Part shown: piece after piece, positions 9,185 through 19,600 of the stretch
How the letters are laid out: every line of letters starts with the position of its first letter
How positions within the stretch are numbered: the first letter of the stretch is position 1
Assembly: GCF_009647655.1 (NCBI RefSeq)
Contig: NZ_WJFD01000001.1
Coordinates: 558,001-622,000 of the forward strand
Source: Chitinophaga sp. SYP-B3965
Lineage (GTDB): Bacteria > Bacteroidota > Bacteroidia > Chitinophagales > Chitinophagaceae
Reading direction: 5' to 3'
Length of the DNA stretch: 64,000 bases
Notes under the pieces: model-generated
What the model was told of the DNA's origin: nothing
The model's database searches: none
What the model saw: the letters and a program-made list of their open reading frames with translations, nothing else
Made by a program: the position numbers and the translations under genes

Positions 9185-9909
9185 CGCCTGCTTTCTACAG
9201 CATACACAAAACTGTCTGCCCGGTAGTAACCAAGATTATATTCAATCGGGCGTTCTCCCTGGTCAAATACATACCGTTTGCGGAAGAGGATAGGATTGCC
9301 ATTATCTACGTTGAGCTTGGAAGCAATGAAAGTATCTGCAGCAGTAGCGCTGATCTCTTCTTTGGATAAAGTGGCAATCACAGAATGATCTTTTTCAAAG
9401 ATCTCATAGAGCGGGCGCCTGAAATCTTCTTCGCCGGTTAAGCCAACACGGGGATGAAAGTAAGAGATGAAATAAACGAAGGGCCATTCAGGTTTACCCC
9501 TGAGCCTTTCCAGTTTCAGGATCTTTTTATCCGTTCCTATTTCGAAGAAGTTGGCAATCTTTTCATCCGGGTAAACCCAGGTAAGATGCATTTCATAATC
9601 TTTGATCACAATGCCGCGTGCTTTCATTTCCTGGGAAAAGCTCAGCCAGTTCATGGATTTGGAACTAACTGCCATTTCTGCCACTTTAGTGCCTACGCCT
9701 TTTTTCCTGATCAGAAGGCCCTCGTACACGAGTTTGTTGAGCGCCATCCGGAGGGTGGACCTTGAAATGGCCAGTTGCTTGGAGAGATCTACTTCATTGG
9801 GTAACATTTTCCCGTTCTGATATTCCTCTTCCACTATCAGTTTGCGCAACAACTCTTCTGCCTGGATGTGTAGCGGGGTATGGCTATTGTGATTGATCTT
9901 CAATTTCAT
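9181..9909 (-). CDS. GntR-family (HutC/UTRA type) transcription regulator
   Basis: This is a 242-residue regulator. Residues about 8-70 are a GntR winged helix (PLHIQAEELLRKLI, GKMLPNEVDLSKQLAISRSTLRMALNKL, then a beta-wing IRKKGVGTKV). The rest is a UTRA ligand-binding domain (KILKLERLRG, PFVYFISYFHP, ADTFIASKL, GERPIEYNLGYYRAD). UTRA domains of this class bind sugar phosphates or related small effectors. I start it at 9909 (MKLKINHNSH) because the 48 upstream codons do not look like protein and relatives start here. It converges on the mannose locus and is its likely regulator. Confidence 0.9.
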   Translation of the reverse strand: MKLKINHNSHTPLHIQAEELLRKLIVEEEYQNGKMLPNEVDLSKQLAISRSTLRMALNKLVYEGLLIRKKGVGTKVAEMAVSSKSMNWLSFSQEMKARGIVIKDYEMHLTWVYPDEKIANFFEIGTDKKILKLERLRGKPEWPFVYFISYFHPRVGLTGEEDFRRPLYEIFEKDHSVIATLSKEEISATAADTFIASKLNVDNGNPILFRKRYVFDQGERPIEYNLGYYRADSFVYAVESRR

Positions 9910-9927
9910 GACGCTGTATTGATCGTG

Positions 9928-9935
9928 CAAAACTA
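9928..9935 (-). promoter_or_regulatory. Candidate Bacteroidota -7 element for the GntR gene
   Basis: Read on the minus strand the bases are TAGTTTTG, an exact match to the Bacteroidota -7 consensus TAnnTTTG, 18 bp upstream of the chosen ATG. No clear TTG sits at the -33 spacing. The AT-rich stretch just upstream (9945-9965) contains a GTCTATAT core that loosely resembles HutC-type operator half sites. This is a weak inference. Confidence 0.3.
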
Positions 9936-9982
9936 TTGCTTTTTCGATATAAATGTCTATATGTTTAAACAAAACATTTGCT

Positions 9983-10900
9983 ATGAGAACAACAAGTCTG
10001 CTGGTGGCTATGCTAGCCCTATTAAACCTGCAATGCTCCAAGGGTGATAACACCCGTACTCCCGGGCCTGGTACACAGGAACCACCGGGTACGCCTGCTA
10101 AGACCTGGAAGGAATCCTGGTTTCAGCATACAGAACTATTGACCCGTGTTTACTATGATGATGATGTAGCAGTTTATTATGACAAGGATGTAGACACGAG
10201 TATTAAATGGACCTATAAATACATGGGAGATGTATGGCGTTACACAAAGAAAACCTATGGCGGCCATGGTAAAGATCAACGCCTCTATGCCATATTCCAT
10301 ACCAACAAACTGGGCGGTGGCCATCCCGGTTATTATTATGATGTTTCACATGGTTATCGTAATACTATAGACTGCGGTGCGGGCCCCTGGTTAACACAAT
10401 CCGGCAACAGCATTGACCTGCCCACACATGAAGTATTTCATATTGTGGAATCCACTTCTTTCAATACGAAGGGCTCTGTAGGTAATGGTGCACAGTTGTG
10501 GGGCGACAGTAAGTTTGCGGAAATATTCCAGTATGATGTATACCTGGGGTTAGGGCTTACGGCAGAATCGCAACGCTGGTTCAACCATGTGAACCAGGTG
10601 TCTGACAATTTCCCCAAAGCAGGCGCCTTCTGGTTCCGGGACTGGTTGTATCCCATTTACAGGGATTATGGCGGAACGGAAGTACTGGTGCGTTTTTTCA
10701 AACTACTATCAGAGAACTTTCCGAAGGATGCAGATAACAAGTACACCCGCCTCATGAACTGGGGGGAGTTTGTACACTTCTTCAGTGGCGCTGCCAGAAC
10801 AGATCTGAAAGCCCTGGCCACTACGGCGTTCGGATGGCCGGCCGGCTGGGAGCTGGAATGGAAGAAGGCAAAAACGGATTTCCCGCGTATCACTTACTGA
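9983..10900 (+). CDS. Lipoprotein with HExxH motif, putative zinc peptidase
   Basis: The start is set at 9983 (MRTTSLLVAMLALLNLQCSKGDN), which gives a good lipoprotein signal with Cys18; the ORF also runs 30 bp further upstream. After a Pro/Gly/Thr-rich linker (about residues 22-40) comes a globular domain with HEVFH at residues 149-153, a gluzincin-type zinc motif. It is followed 27 residues later by a GDSKFAEIF segment whose Glu180 could be the third ligand. The aromatic-rich C-terminus includes FWFRDWLYPIYRDYGG. I do not recognise a named family; it loosely resembles basic-secretory-protein or peptidase-MA folds. It stands alone, divergent from GntR, with its own terminator. Confidence 0.6.
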   Translation: MRTTSLLVAMLALLNLQCSKGDNTRTPGPGTQEPPGTPAKTWKESWFQHTELLTRVYYDDDVAVYYDKDVDTSIKWTYKYMGDVWRYTKKTYGGHGKDQRLYAIFHTNKLGGGHPGYYYDVSHGYRNTIDCGAGPWLTQSGNSIDLPTHEVFHIVESTSFNTKGSVGNGAQLWGDSKFAEIFQYDVYLGLGLTAESQRWFNHVNQVSDNFPKAGAFWFRDWLYPIYRDYGGTEVLVRFFKLLSENFPKDADNKYTRLMNWGEFVHFFSGAARTDLKALATTAFGWPAGWELEWKKAKTDFPRITY

Positions 10901-10905
10901 AAAAA

Positions 10906-10945
10906 AACAGCAATGGCAATCGCGGATTGCCATTGCTGTTATAAA
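10906..10945 (+). terminator. Intrinsic terminator after the HExxH lipoprotein gene
   Basis: A perfect 16-bp stem (10906-10921 with 10925-10940) closes a GCG loop, starting 6 bases past the stop codon and preceded by an A-run. The downstream flank is TATAAAATCTTTT rather than a clean T-run. On the minus strand the A-run becomes a T-run, so the hairpin could work in both directions. Confidence 0.75.
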
Positions 10946-11053
10946 ATCTTTTACGAAAAAGGAGGAAACTTAAATATAGTTGTACATTGGGCTAACATTG
11001 CACAGATCAACGTTTTATAGTGTAGTCTGCTATTAGCTCTTTAAATATATTTA

Positions 11054-14000
11054 ATGTCAGCCACCGTACCTCATCACATTATTGCCATAGGCGCTTCTGC
11101 AGGAAGTATGGAGGAGATCAATTCCTTTTTTGACCATACCCCTTTAGATGGTGTGTGTTACGTGATCATACAACATCTTTCCCCTGATTTTAAAAGCCGC
11201 ATGGTGGAATTACTGGCCCGGCATAGCAAATTAGTCGTAAAAGAAGCAGCGCATGGTGAACAGGTAAGCTGCAATGAGGTATACCTTATCCCTAACGACA
11301 GGTTTATGACCATCCAAAACGGACGGTTGCATTTAACAGATAAAGCAGCAGAGAAAGCCCCGCATCTTACCATCAATTTCTTTTTCAAGTCCCTGGCAAT
11401 TGATTGCGGCAGCAAAGCTATTGGGGTTATCCTTTCCGGCCTGGGAATGGATGGTACGGAAGGTATTAAAGCAATTAAAAAGGCGGGAGGGATGGTGATA
11501 GCGCGCAATCCGGAAAGAACGGCCTTTGGCAGTATGCCTTCCAATGCCATTGCTACCGGCCTTGTGGATTTTATCTTAGAACCCGCATTAATGCCACATA
11601 CCATTGAAGATTACATCAAATATGGCGGCGATTACTTCCTGGATAATAAGGAAGATGAGAAAAATATAATTGCTATTGTGGACTTTATTAAAGAGAAATC
11701 TCCCCTTGACTTTACGGATTACAAACATACTACCATACTCCGGAGAACTAAAAGAAGGGCTGCCGGTAATAATATCACCTCACTGGAGCGTTACCTGGAC
11801 TTTTTAAAAGAAACACCGGAAGAAGTATCGGCGCTGGCGAAGGATTTCCTGATCAGTGTTACTGCATTTTTCAGAGACCCGGAAGCTTTTGAGCTGATCC
11901 GGCAGAAAGTAATACCGGACATCCTTCAAAAACTAACCCCCGGAGAAGAGCTTAAAATTTGGGTGGCAGGCTGTGCCACAGGGGAAGAAGTGTATTCCAT
12001 GGCTATCCTCATAGCAGAACAGTTAACGGGGAAATTGAGTGATACAGTGGTGAAGATCTTTGCTACTGATATTGACAGCACAGCATTGGTACATGCAGGC
12101 AAGGGGCTCTATAATACCGCCGTCATAAAACATATTTCCCCCGAACGCCTTGAAAAGTTTTTTATCAGGACCGGAGATGGCTATAAAGTAAAACCTGAAA
12201 TAAGAAAGATGGTGATCTTTGCCCAGCACGACCTGGTAAAGAACCCGCCTTATTGCAATATGCACTTTATTGGCTGCCGTAACCTGCTCATTTATATGAC
12301 GCCGGTGCTGCAGAAGAAAGTATTTTCCATGCTGCTCTTTGGGCTTAAAAAGGATGGATACCTGTTTTTAGGCTCCAGTGAAAACCCAATGCCCATCATT
12401 AAGAACCTGCAGGAAATAGATAAAACCTGGAAGATCTATAAGAACCTGGATATAAAACGGGATGTACGTTTTGATAATTTTTCTATCCCTCAGCCGGGAG
12501 ATATAAAGCGTACGCCATCTATTTCTATCCGGAACATCATGCCTCAAAGCATGGGGAATGCTTTAGAGGAAGCCATGAATGATACCCTTGTTAATGAAAT
12601 GGATTGCCTCGTGATCTGTATTGATGAGAATAAACAGGTTTTTAAATCATATGGGAATACAGCAAAATACCTTTTACAAAAGAATTTTAGTTTAGATCTG
12701 CTGGAACTGTTGCCCAAACCAATGGCCATAGCATTTAATGCACTTTGTGTAAGGGCTTTAAGAATTAACGGGAAGGCAGCTGTAGGAGGAATTGAAATAA
12801 TTAACGACGATGTGGCAATGAATGTACGGATGTCCGTAACACCACTGGTGCAGGAAAAAGGTGCAGGTGATTTTTTGATGATCACCATTTGTGAAGATCA
12901 CGCAGTTGCACTGAAAGAAAAGGTTTCCATTAGTGAGGAAACATTCCTTGCCCAATATACACTGGACCTGGAGAGAGAATTGAAAGAACTGAAAGGTAAA
13001 TTGCATGCTGCTTATGAGCAGCTGGATGCATCTTATGAAAACATGCAATCTTTTAATGAAGAATTACTTTCCGCCAATGAAGAGATGCAAAGTACCAATG
13101 AGGAGATGCAATCTGTGAACGAAGAGCTGGATACCATTAATTCAAACTATCAGATCAGGAATAAAGAATTGCTGGAAATTAACGATGATCTGAATAATTA
13201 CTTCAGAAGTAATATAAACGGGCAGTTATTTATTAATAACGACCTGCTTTTAATGAAGTTCTCTCCCGGCACCTTAAAGCAGATCAATTTGCTGGAAACA
13301 GACATTGGCAGACCTATCAGTAATATTTCAACAAACATTAAATTTGAAACACTGGTAACCGATATCCAGGAGGTGCTTTCCCAGGGCGGCGTTATAACGA
13401 AAGAGATAGAAACAAACGATGGTAAATGGTACCAGGTGATGACCATGCCTTATGTGCGGCAGGCGGATAATAAGAATAATGGCGCTATTGTTACCTTTAA
13501 TGACATCACTGAATTAAAAAGCACACAACTTAAACTGGATGCAAGGAATGAATCGCTGCTGCGTATAAATGCAGACCTCGATAATTTTGTGCATGCCGCA
13601 TCTCATGATCTGCTGGCCCCGCTCAGTAATATTGAGGAAAGTATAGGCGTGATGAACCTGATCCGGATCGTTGATCCCGAACTGAAAGATTTTTTAGACA
13701 TTATTGATATATCTGTTAAAAAATTCAGGACGCTGATCATTGATATTGCCACCATTGCCAAAATGGAGAGCGATATGATCACCATGGAAATGGTAGATAT
13801 GCATGAGATCATCAACAATATTGAATGGAGCCTGGATAATAAGATAAGAGACGCCCACGCGACCATAAACCGGTATCTGGATATTGATAAGATCCTGTTC
13901 TCGAAGAAGAACCTGCGGAGTATACTATACAATCTCATTTCAAATGGCATAAAATTTAAAGGGGGGCAGCGGCCTGTATTAAATATTTATACAAGAAAGG

Positions 14001-14239
14001 AGCAAGACAATATTGTGCTGACCGTAGAAGACAACGGGATTGGGATCGATGAGCAGTATCTTGACAAAATATTCGATATGTATGGCCGTATCCATACTGA
14101 TATTGACGGTAACGGCATTGGCTTATACCTTGCCCGGAAAATAGTAGATGCTGCCAATGGCAAGATCACCGTGGCCAGTGAACCCGGAAAGGGCACTAAG
14201 TTCCATATTTATTTCAAAATAGCGGAAGAATTGGCCTAA
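11054..14239 (+). CDS. CheB-CheR-PAS hybrid histidine kinase
   Basis: This 1061-residue signalling protein fuses two chemotaxis enzymes to a kinase. Residues about 8-190 are a CheB methylesterase with its catalytic triad visible (S15 in GASAGS, H41 in QHLSP, D133 in GLGMDGTEG). Residues about 205-470 are a CheR SAM methyltransferase (VTAFFRDPEAF, WVAGCATGEEVYS, FATDIDS, IGCRNLLIYM). A long coiled coil (about 635-710) with repeated NEEMQS heptads follows, then a PAS domain. HisKA has phospho-acceptor His851 in SHDLLAPLSN, and a HATPase domain shows NLISNGIKF, DNGIGI and GNGIGLYLARKI. There is no transmembrane segment or receiver domain, so it is cytoplasmic. No chemotaxis receptor or flagellar gene is nearby. 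Such hybrids are found outside classical chemotaxis; the signal here is unknown. Confidence 0.93.
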   Translation: MSATVPHHIIAIGASAGSMEEINSFFDHTPLDGVCYVIIQHLSPDFKSRMVELLARHSKLVVKEAAHGEQVSCNEVYLIPNDRFMTIQNGRLHLTDKAAEKAPHLTINFFFKSLAIDCGSKAIGVILSGLGMDGTEGIKAIKKAGGMVIARNPERTAFGSMPSNAIATGLVDFILEPALMPHTIEDYIKYGGDYFLDNKEDEKNIIAIVDFIKEKSPLDFTDYKHTTILRRTKRRAAGNNITSLERYLDFLKETPEEVSALAKDFLISVTAFFRDPEAFELIRQKVIPDILQKLTPGEELKIWVAGCATGEEVYSMAILIAEQLTGKLSDTVVKIFATDIDSTALVHAGKGLYNTAVIKHISPERLEKFFIRTGDGYKVKPEIRKMVIFAQHDLVKNPPYCNMHFIGCRNLLIYMTPVLQKKVFSMLLFGLKKDGYLFLGSSENPMPIIKNLQEIDKTWKIYKNLDIKRDVRFDNFSIPQPGDIKRTPSISIRNIMPQSMGNALEEAMNDTLVNEMDCLVICIDENKQVFKSYGNTAKYLLQKNFSLDLLELLPKPMAIAFNALCVRALRINGKAAVGGIEIINDDVAMNVRMSVTPLVQEKGAGDFLMITICEDHAVALKEKVSISEETFLAQYTLDLERELKELKGKLHAAYEQLDASYENMQSFNEELLSANEEMQSTNEEMQSVNEELDTINSNYQIRNKELLEINDDLNNYFRSNINGQLFINNDLLLMKFSPGTLKQINLLETDIGRPISNISTNIKFETLVTDIQEVLSQGGVITKEIETNDGKWYQVMTMPYVRQADNKNNGAIVTFNDITELKSTQLKLDARNESLLRINADLDNFVHAASHDLLAPLSNIEESIGVMNLIRIVDPELKDFLDIIDISVKKFRTLIIDIATIAKMESDMITMEMVDMHEIINNIEWSLDNKIRDAHATINRYLDIDKILFSKKNLRSILYNLISNGIKFKGGQRPVLNIYTRKEQDNIVLTVEDNGIGIDEQYLDKIFDMYGRIHTDIDGNGIGLYLARKIVDAANGKITVASEPGKGTKFHIYFKIAEELA

Positions 14240-14538
14240 AGGGCCATTCCCTGTATCAGCAGCATCTTTTCAATGGAAGCTTCTTTCAGGTGCAGGAACT
14301 TTACACGTTCCTTATCTGCTTTGAAGGCTTCAAAATCTTCTTCACTATTAAATGTAGCCAGGTGTACTTCATATGGAAGTTCATCTGGCTGTATTATATA
14401 GTTCTCCTGTGTTGGCCGTATGCGAAAGAGCATGCGGCCATTATATTTTGCCACAATGGGGATAGCCACCTTTTCAAATTCATCGAAAATGGCTTCCTGC
14501 CCGGGCTTTACATAAATGAGCTGGGTAATATAGATCAT
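14236..14538 (-). CDS. Small dimeric alpha/beta-barrel protein (DUF1330/antibiotic-monooxygenase-like)
   Basis: This is a 100-residue protein starting MIYITQLIYVKPGQEAIFDEFE, followed by a GRMLFRIRPTQENYI strand pair and FNSEEDFEAFKADKERVKFLHL. That is the pattern of ferredoxin-like dimeric barrels of the DUF1330/ABM kind, whose members are small oxygenases or of unknown function. Its stop codon overlaps that of the convergent hybrid kinase. No partner gene suggests a substrate. Confidence 0.65.
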   Translation of the reverse strand: MIYITQLIYVKPGQEAIFDEFEKVAIPIVAKYNGRMLFRIRPTQENYIIQPDELPYEVHLATFNSEEDFEAFKADKERVKFLHLKEASIEKMLLIQGMAL

Positions 14539-14576
14539 AAGAGTACTAAGGTAAATGAAATCCGCTTTTTTTTGAT

Positions 14577-15185
14577 ATGTTTACAACCGCCAATAAAGAG
14601 CTAAAATTGCGTAATAAGGTTGTAGATATCAGTGAACCACTCTTGCAGCAAGTTTCAGAAGGCAGTGAAAGCGCTTTCCGAAAACTGTTCCATCAATATG
14701 CAGATCACCTTCACACCTACATCTGGCAGCTCACCAAATCAAAAGAACTGTCAGAAGAGGTAGTGCAGGATATCTTTCTCCAGATCTGGATGGCCCGTGA
14801 AACCCTCTCCGGTATACGGAACTTTCGTACTTATCTTTTTGTGATCACCCGCAATCATGCACTGAACGCCCTGAAAAAAATAACCAGGGAAAGAAAACGC
14901 CAGGATGAATGGGAGCAGACCCTCCATATGGAATGGGAGGCGGAGGATATAGAGGCCGGCCTGAGCATCGTGGAGGAAGCCATTGAGCAATTGCCTGCCC
15001 AGCAGCAAAAAGCCTGGCTCCTGAGCCGCAAACAGGGCAAAAAGTACCAGGAAATAGCGGAAGAAATGAACCTCTCCCGGGAAACGGTTAAAAAATACAT
15101 CCAGTACGCTACCCAATCCATTACGCAATATGTGATCCGGCACCCTGATCTGTTGCTGCTGATCCTTCTTTTAAGCGGGCTCTAA
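14577..15185 (+). CDS. ECF RNA polymerase sigma factor
   Basis: This is a 202-residue sigma-70 family protein. Region 2 lies at about residues 25-100 (FRKLFHQYADHLHTYIWQLTKS, EEVVQDIFLQIWMAR, RNFRTYLFVITRNHALNALKK). Region 4 lies at about 135-185 (EEAIEQLPAQQQKAWLLSRKQGKKYQEIAEEMNLSRETVKKYIQYA). It belongs to the Bacteroidota family that works with a FecR anti-sigma and a SusC receptor carrying an STN domain, and those genes follow in order. The likely chain is ligand binding at SusC, signalling through FecR, sigma release, and transcription of the downstream Sus genes. Confidence 0.95.
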   Translation: MFTTANKELKLRNKVVDISEPLLQQVSEGSESAFRKLFHQYADHLHTYIWQLTKSKELSEEVVQDIFLQIWMARETLSGIRNFRTYLFVITRNHALNALKKITRERKRQDEWEQTLHMEWEAEDIEAGLSIVEEAIEQLPAQQQKAWLLSRKQGKKYQEIAEEMNLSRETVKKYIQYATQSITQYVIRHPDLLLLILLLSGL

Positions 15186-15244
15186 AAAATAATTTTCAAC
15201 CAATAGCCCCTTTTTGAATATTCTGTTGTTCCTATATTATCACT

Positions 15245-16417
15245 ATGCAAATATCCGATCCAAGACTACCTGAATTATTTGAACGCTGGATGCAAAACCA
15301 GTGCACACCCGCAGAAAAGGAATTATTCCTGCAGCTGCTGGGAAAGGTGGGTCCGGAAACAGTGTCCCCTTTATTAAAAGAAGCATGGGATTCCCTGAAA
15401 GGAGAAAGTTTGCTGAGCGCCGGAGAAAAAGACCGCATGGTGGACCGCATATTACAGCAATCCCCGGCAGAAGAGCCGGAACCTTCCCGCAGACCACGCT
15501 GGTGGGTGGCCGCTGCCGCTATATTAGTGCTTTGTTTAGCAGGCGGTACATGGTATGCTTTACAGCAACGCTCCTCCGGCACACAAGTGGTTAGTACACC
15601 AAAGGGCGGGCATGATGTAGGCCCCGGTAAAGAAGGCGCCATCCTTACCCTCGCCAACGGAAAAACCATCGTACTGGACTCCCTGGGCAACGGGCTCGTA
15701 GCAAAACAGAACGGTACCCAGGTAGTGTTAAATAACGGCAGCCTTCGTTATCATGCAGAAGATGCAGATGCGGTGAGTTTCAATACCATCACCACGCCCC
15801 GTGGCCGCAAGTTCCAGCTGGTATTGCCGGATGGATCAAAAGTATGGCTGAATGCTGCTTCCTCCTTACGTTTCCCTACTGTATTCTCCGGTAATGAACG
15901 CCGGGTGGAAATAACAGGGGAAGCCTATTTTGAGGTAAGCAGGAATACTACCCAGCCTTTTATTGTGAAGATCAACGATCATGCAGATATAAGGGTTGTG
16001 GGCACCCAGTTCAACGTGAATGCATATGCCGATGAGGAAAACATCCACACTACTTTGCTGGAAGGCATTGTACGCATCCGCTCACATGAGCAATCCCGCG
16101 TATTGTCCCCCGGCCAGCAGGCTGAGATCAGCAACAGCCACGGAGATCTCCGTATCCTGGACCAGGTGAACCTGGAGCAGGTAACAGCATGGAAAGCCGG
16201 TTTCTTTAACTTCCGCGGCGCCAGCCTGCCCGAAGTGATGCGTGAACTGGCCCGCTGGTACGACCTGGAAATTATTTACGAAGGAAAAATACCTGAGCAG
16301 CAGTTTGAAGGAGAGTTACCCAGAACATTGCAGCTGTCCCAGGTCATTAAAATACTTACCAAAGTCGACGTTAAATTTAGAATTGAACAGGGGCGCAAAC
16401 TCATTGTGCTGCCATAA
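15245..16417 (+). CDS. FecR-family anti-sigma factor
   Basis: This is a 390-residue inner-membrane protein. The cytoplasmic N-terminus (about 1-84) binds sigma and has the family form FERWMQNQCTPAEKELFLQLL. One transmembrane helix follows at about 86-106 (WWVAAAAILVLCLAGGTWYAL). The periplasmic FecR domain shows TPRGRKFQLVLPDGSKVWLNAASSLRFP, GEAYFEVSRN, FIVKINDHADIRVVGTQFNVNAY and the closing AWKAGFFNF. The C-terminal DUF4974 segment (REL ARWYDLEIIYEG to DVKFRIEQG) pairs with the receptor's STN domain. It sits 59 bp after the sigma gene. Confidence 0.95.
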   Translation: MQISDPRLPELFERWMQNQCTPAEKELFLQLLGKVGPETVSPLLKEAWDSLKGESLLSAGEKDRMVDRILQQSPAEEPEPSRRPRWWVAAAAILVLCLAGGTWYALQQRSSGTQVVSTPKGGHDVGPGKEGAILTLANGKTIVLDSLGNGLVAKQNGTQVVLNNGSLRYHAEDADAVSFNTITTPRGRKFQLVLPDGSKVWLNAASSLRFPTVFSGNERRVEITGEAYFEVSRNTTQPFIVKINDHADIRVVGTQFNVNAYADEENIHTTLLEGIVRIRSHEQSRVLSPGQQAEISNSHGDLRILDQVNLEQVTAWKAGFFNFRGASLPEVMRELARWYDLEIIYEGKIPEQQFEGELPRTLQLSQVIKILTKVDVKFRIEQGRKLIVLP

Positions 16418-16617
16418 GGATCAACATATAAAAAATCTATTTCGTATTCCGCCACCTGTGGCGCTGGAAAACTATTGATATGAGTTAAACGCAATAACCG
16501 TCTGGAAATAGAAACAGGGAAGTGCTGCAAACACTCCCCTGCGGATAATTTCAGGCATCTTTTTTAAATAGTCTGGCAAGACGATCTTATTAGTCAACCT
16601 AAAATCGCTACAAAAGT

Positions 16618-19600
16618 ATGAATTTCTGGACTTTTTGTAAGTATGCCTTCTATTGCGGTATGCAGGGAGGTGCAACCAAAAAACTAAGCGAGGTAAGGCC
16701 CGCTCCGATACCATATCAGCGGTCCTGCTTTACAACAATCGTGAATACGATGAAGATCACTACTGTTTTTCTATTTGCCGTTTGTATGCATGTGAGCGCC
16801 AGCACCCGCTCCCAGACCGTTACGTTCTCGGGAAAAGATGTGCCGCTCGCCAAAGTATTTTCCGTTGTTAAACAACAGACGGGTTATGTGTTCTTCTACA
16901 ATAAAACGATCCTGCGGGATGGCGCCAGCATCAATGTGCAGGCAAAAGATCAGCCCCTGGAAGGTTTCCTGAAAGTAGTGCTGGAGGGCCAGCTGCTGGA
17001 TTACACCATTGAGGACAAAGTGATCATCATTTCCCGCAAACCCATGGAGCAGCTGCCGGATATGCAACAGGTGAACGTCAGCGGCCGTATTACGGACGAC
17101 AGGGGGGTACCACTGCCCGGCGTATCCGTAAAGGTGAAAGGTTCGCCCAAAGGCGCCACCACCAATTCAGACGGGGTGTTCAGCATTTCCAATGTACCGG
17201 ATGATGCACATCTCATCATTTCATTTATAGGTTTTGAAACAAAGGAAGTGCCCATCAAAGGCAAAACTTCCATAGACCTCCAGTTGATCCCTGCCAGTAA
17301 AGATATTGAAGGTGTGACCGTAGTGGGTTACTCTTCCAAGAATGTAAAATACCTCTCCAGTGCCGTAGCCACGGTTTCCCGTGAAAAGCTGCGGGATGTT
17401 ACTTCCAATAATCTGAACAGCCTTTTGCAGGGTAAAGCTTCCGGTGTGGTGGTGAGCACTGCTTCAGGAGATCCTGCTTCTGCAGCTAACATCGTGATCC
17501 GCGGCCAGGGCACACTGGCTGCCGGTATTTCACCATTGATAGTGGTAGATGGCAACATTGGCGGCACCTTTAATCCCAATGATGTGGAATCTGTTACCAT
17601 CCTGAAAGATGCTGCCGCTACAGGCCTGTACGGTAGCCGTGCTGCAAATGGTGTGATCATTGTAACCACCCGCCAGGGCAAAGCCGGTAAAACAAGGATC
17701 GAGTTGAACAGTGTGGTGGGCTTTAACGAAGCCAATAACGGGAAGTTCAAACTCATGAATTCCCAGCAGCTATATGATTATCAGAAAACTTTCACCACCC
17801 GTTCAGACACCGTGCTGAAAACGGATACGGACTGGCAGGACATTGCTTTCCGCAGGGCCATGACACAGAGTTACACGCTCTCTGCTTCCGGTGGTAGTGA
17901 AAAAACACAGTTCTATGCAGCCGGGAATTACTACAAAGAAGAAGGTACACTGCTCACCAACAGTAAAACAGCTTACAACTTCCGCGTGAACATTACACAC
18001 AAGCTCACGGACAAGATCAAAATGGCCGTGTTGCTGAACGGAGAATACCTGAAGAATAATAACCACCACAGCAGCACACTCTATGGCGCGTACACTTACC
18101 TGCCATGGGATAAACCTTACAACGCAGATGGCACGCCCCGTTTTGGCAGCGGAACCGGATGGCTGGGAAGGGAACAGCAGAACTTCCTGCATTCCCTGCA
18201 GTTCAACCTGAGCAACAACCGGGCAATGAGTTTCAATGGCGACCTGAACCTGGATTATGCCATCACCAAACACATCACTTTATCCAGCTACAACAGGGCT
18301 AATATCTATAACTATAAATCCATAGAGTATTACGACCGGCGTTCCAAAGAAGGGACTGCAGATCAGGGACTGCTTACACATAATGTGAATTACAGTAACA
18401 CCCTGCTCAGTTCCAACAGGCTGCGTTATGAAAATAACTTCGGAGATCATAACCTCACCGTGTTAGGGGTGGGAGAAGCAGAGAAATATTATTATGATGA
18501 TAATGGTATCTCCGGCCGTGGCCTGCCTGCGGGCATGACGGCCATGTCCACCGCTACGGAGGCTAAAACAACACCTACCGGTGGCCGCAGTGAATACAGC
18601 TTCACCAAATGGCTGGCACAGGCAGATTACAATTTCAATAACCGGTACTTTTTCCTGGCCTCTTACGTGCATGATATCTCTTCCAAATTCGGGAACAATA
18701 CACCCGGCGGTAATTTCTACCAGTTGGGCGCTTCCTGGATCATCAGTAATGAACAGTTCATGCTGAGCAATAACGTGATCACTTTCCTGAAAATACGCGG
18801 CAGCCATGGTACCGTAGGTAATCCTCCTTCCGAAAATTACCGGTCACTGGGTTTATATACTTATGATCAATCCGCCTCGTATGCAGGACAGTCAGGCTCT
18901 TATCCTTCCCAGAAAGCCAATCCGGACCTCACCTGGGAAAAGATCCGCGTGAATAACTTAGGGCTGGACATCAGTTTCTTCAAACGCATTGACCTGAATA
19001 TAGACATGTATGATAAACAGGCGCGTTCCCTCCTGATGCTGAAACCGCTTCCGTTGACCAGTGGTTATTCCAACATCATGGAGAACATTGGTTCCCTGCG
19101 TAACCGCGGGATAGAATTCACCCTCAATACCCGTAACCTCGTAGGTGCTTTCAAATGGGAAACCAGCTTTAACCTGGCGTTGAACAGGAACGAAGTGATC
19201 AAACTGAACGGTAACGATAAGTTTGCCTCTCCCGGCAGCAACCAGCCTGTGGGCCTTGGCGAGGATATGGACAAATGGTATATGCGCATATGGGCAGGTG
19301 TGGATCCCGCTAATGGGGATCCGTTATGGGAAAAGATCATCACAGATGCAGATGGTAAAACCTATCTCACTTACACTAACTCTTATAACGCGGCTACGCT
19401 GCAATATACAGGCACTTCTTCTGCACCAAAATTCACCGGCGGTATGCTGAATACTTTTAGCTGGAAGGGCATCTCCCTGAATGCATTCTTCAATTTCGTG
19501 AAGGGCAACCAGGTATTCAACAGCTCCCGCCAGTTCTTTGATTCAGACGGGATCTATGATAGTTACAACCAGATGGTACTGGCAGAAGGCTGGAGCAGAT

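Noticed and set aside
9909..10053. 48-codon upstream extension of the GntR regulator
   Set aside because: It overlaps the divergent lipoprotein gene start and its candidate promoter, and family members begin at the MKLKINHN start.
16451..16463. Small GC hairpin between FecR and SusC as a terminator
   Set aside because: The loop is too small for the full stem and no T-run follows.
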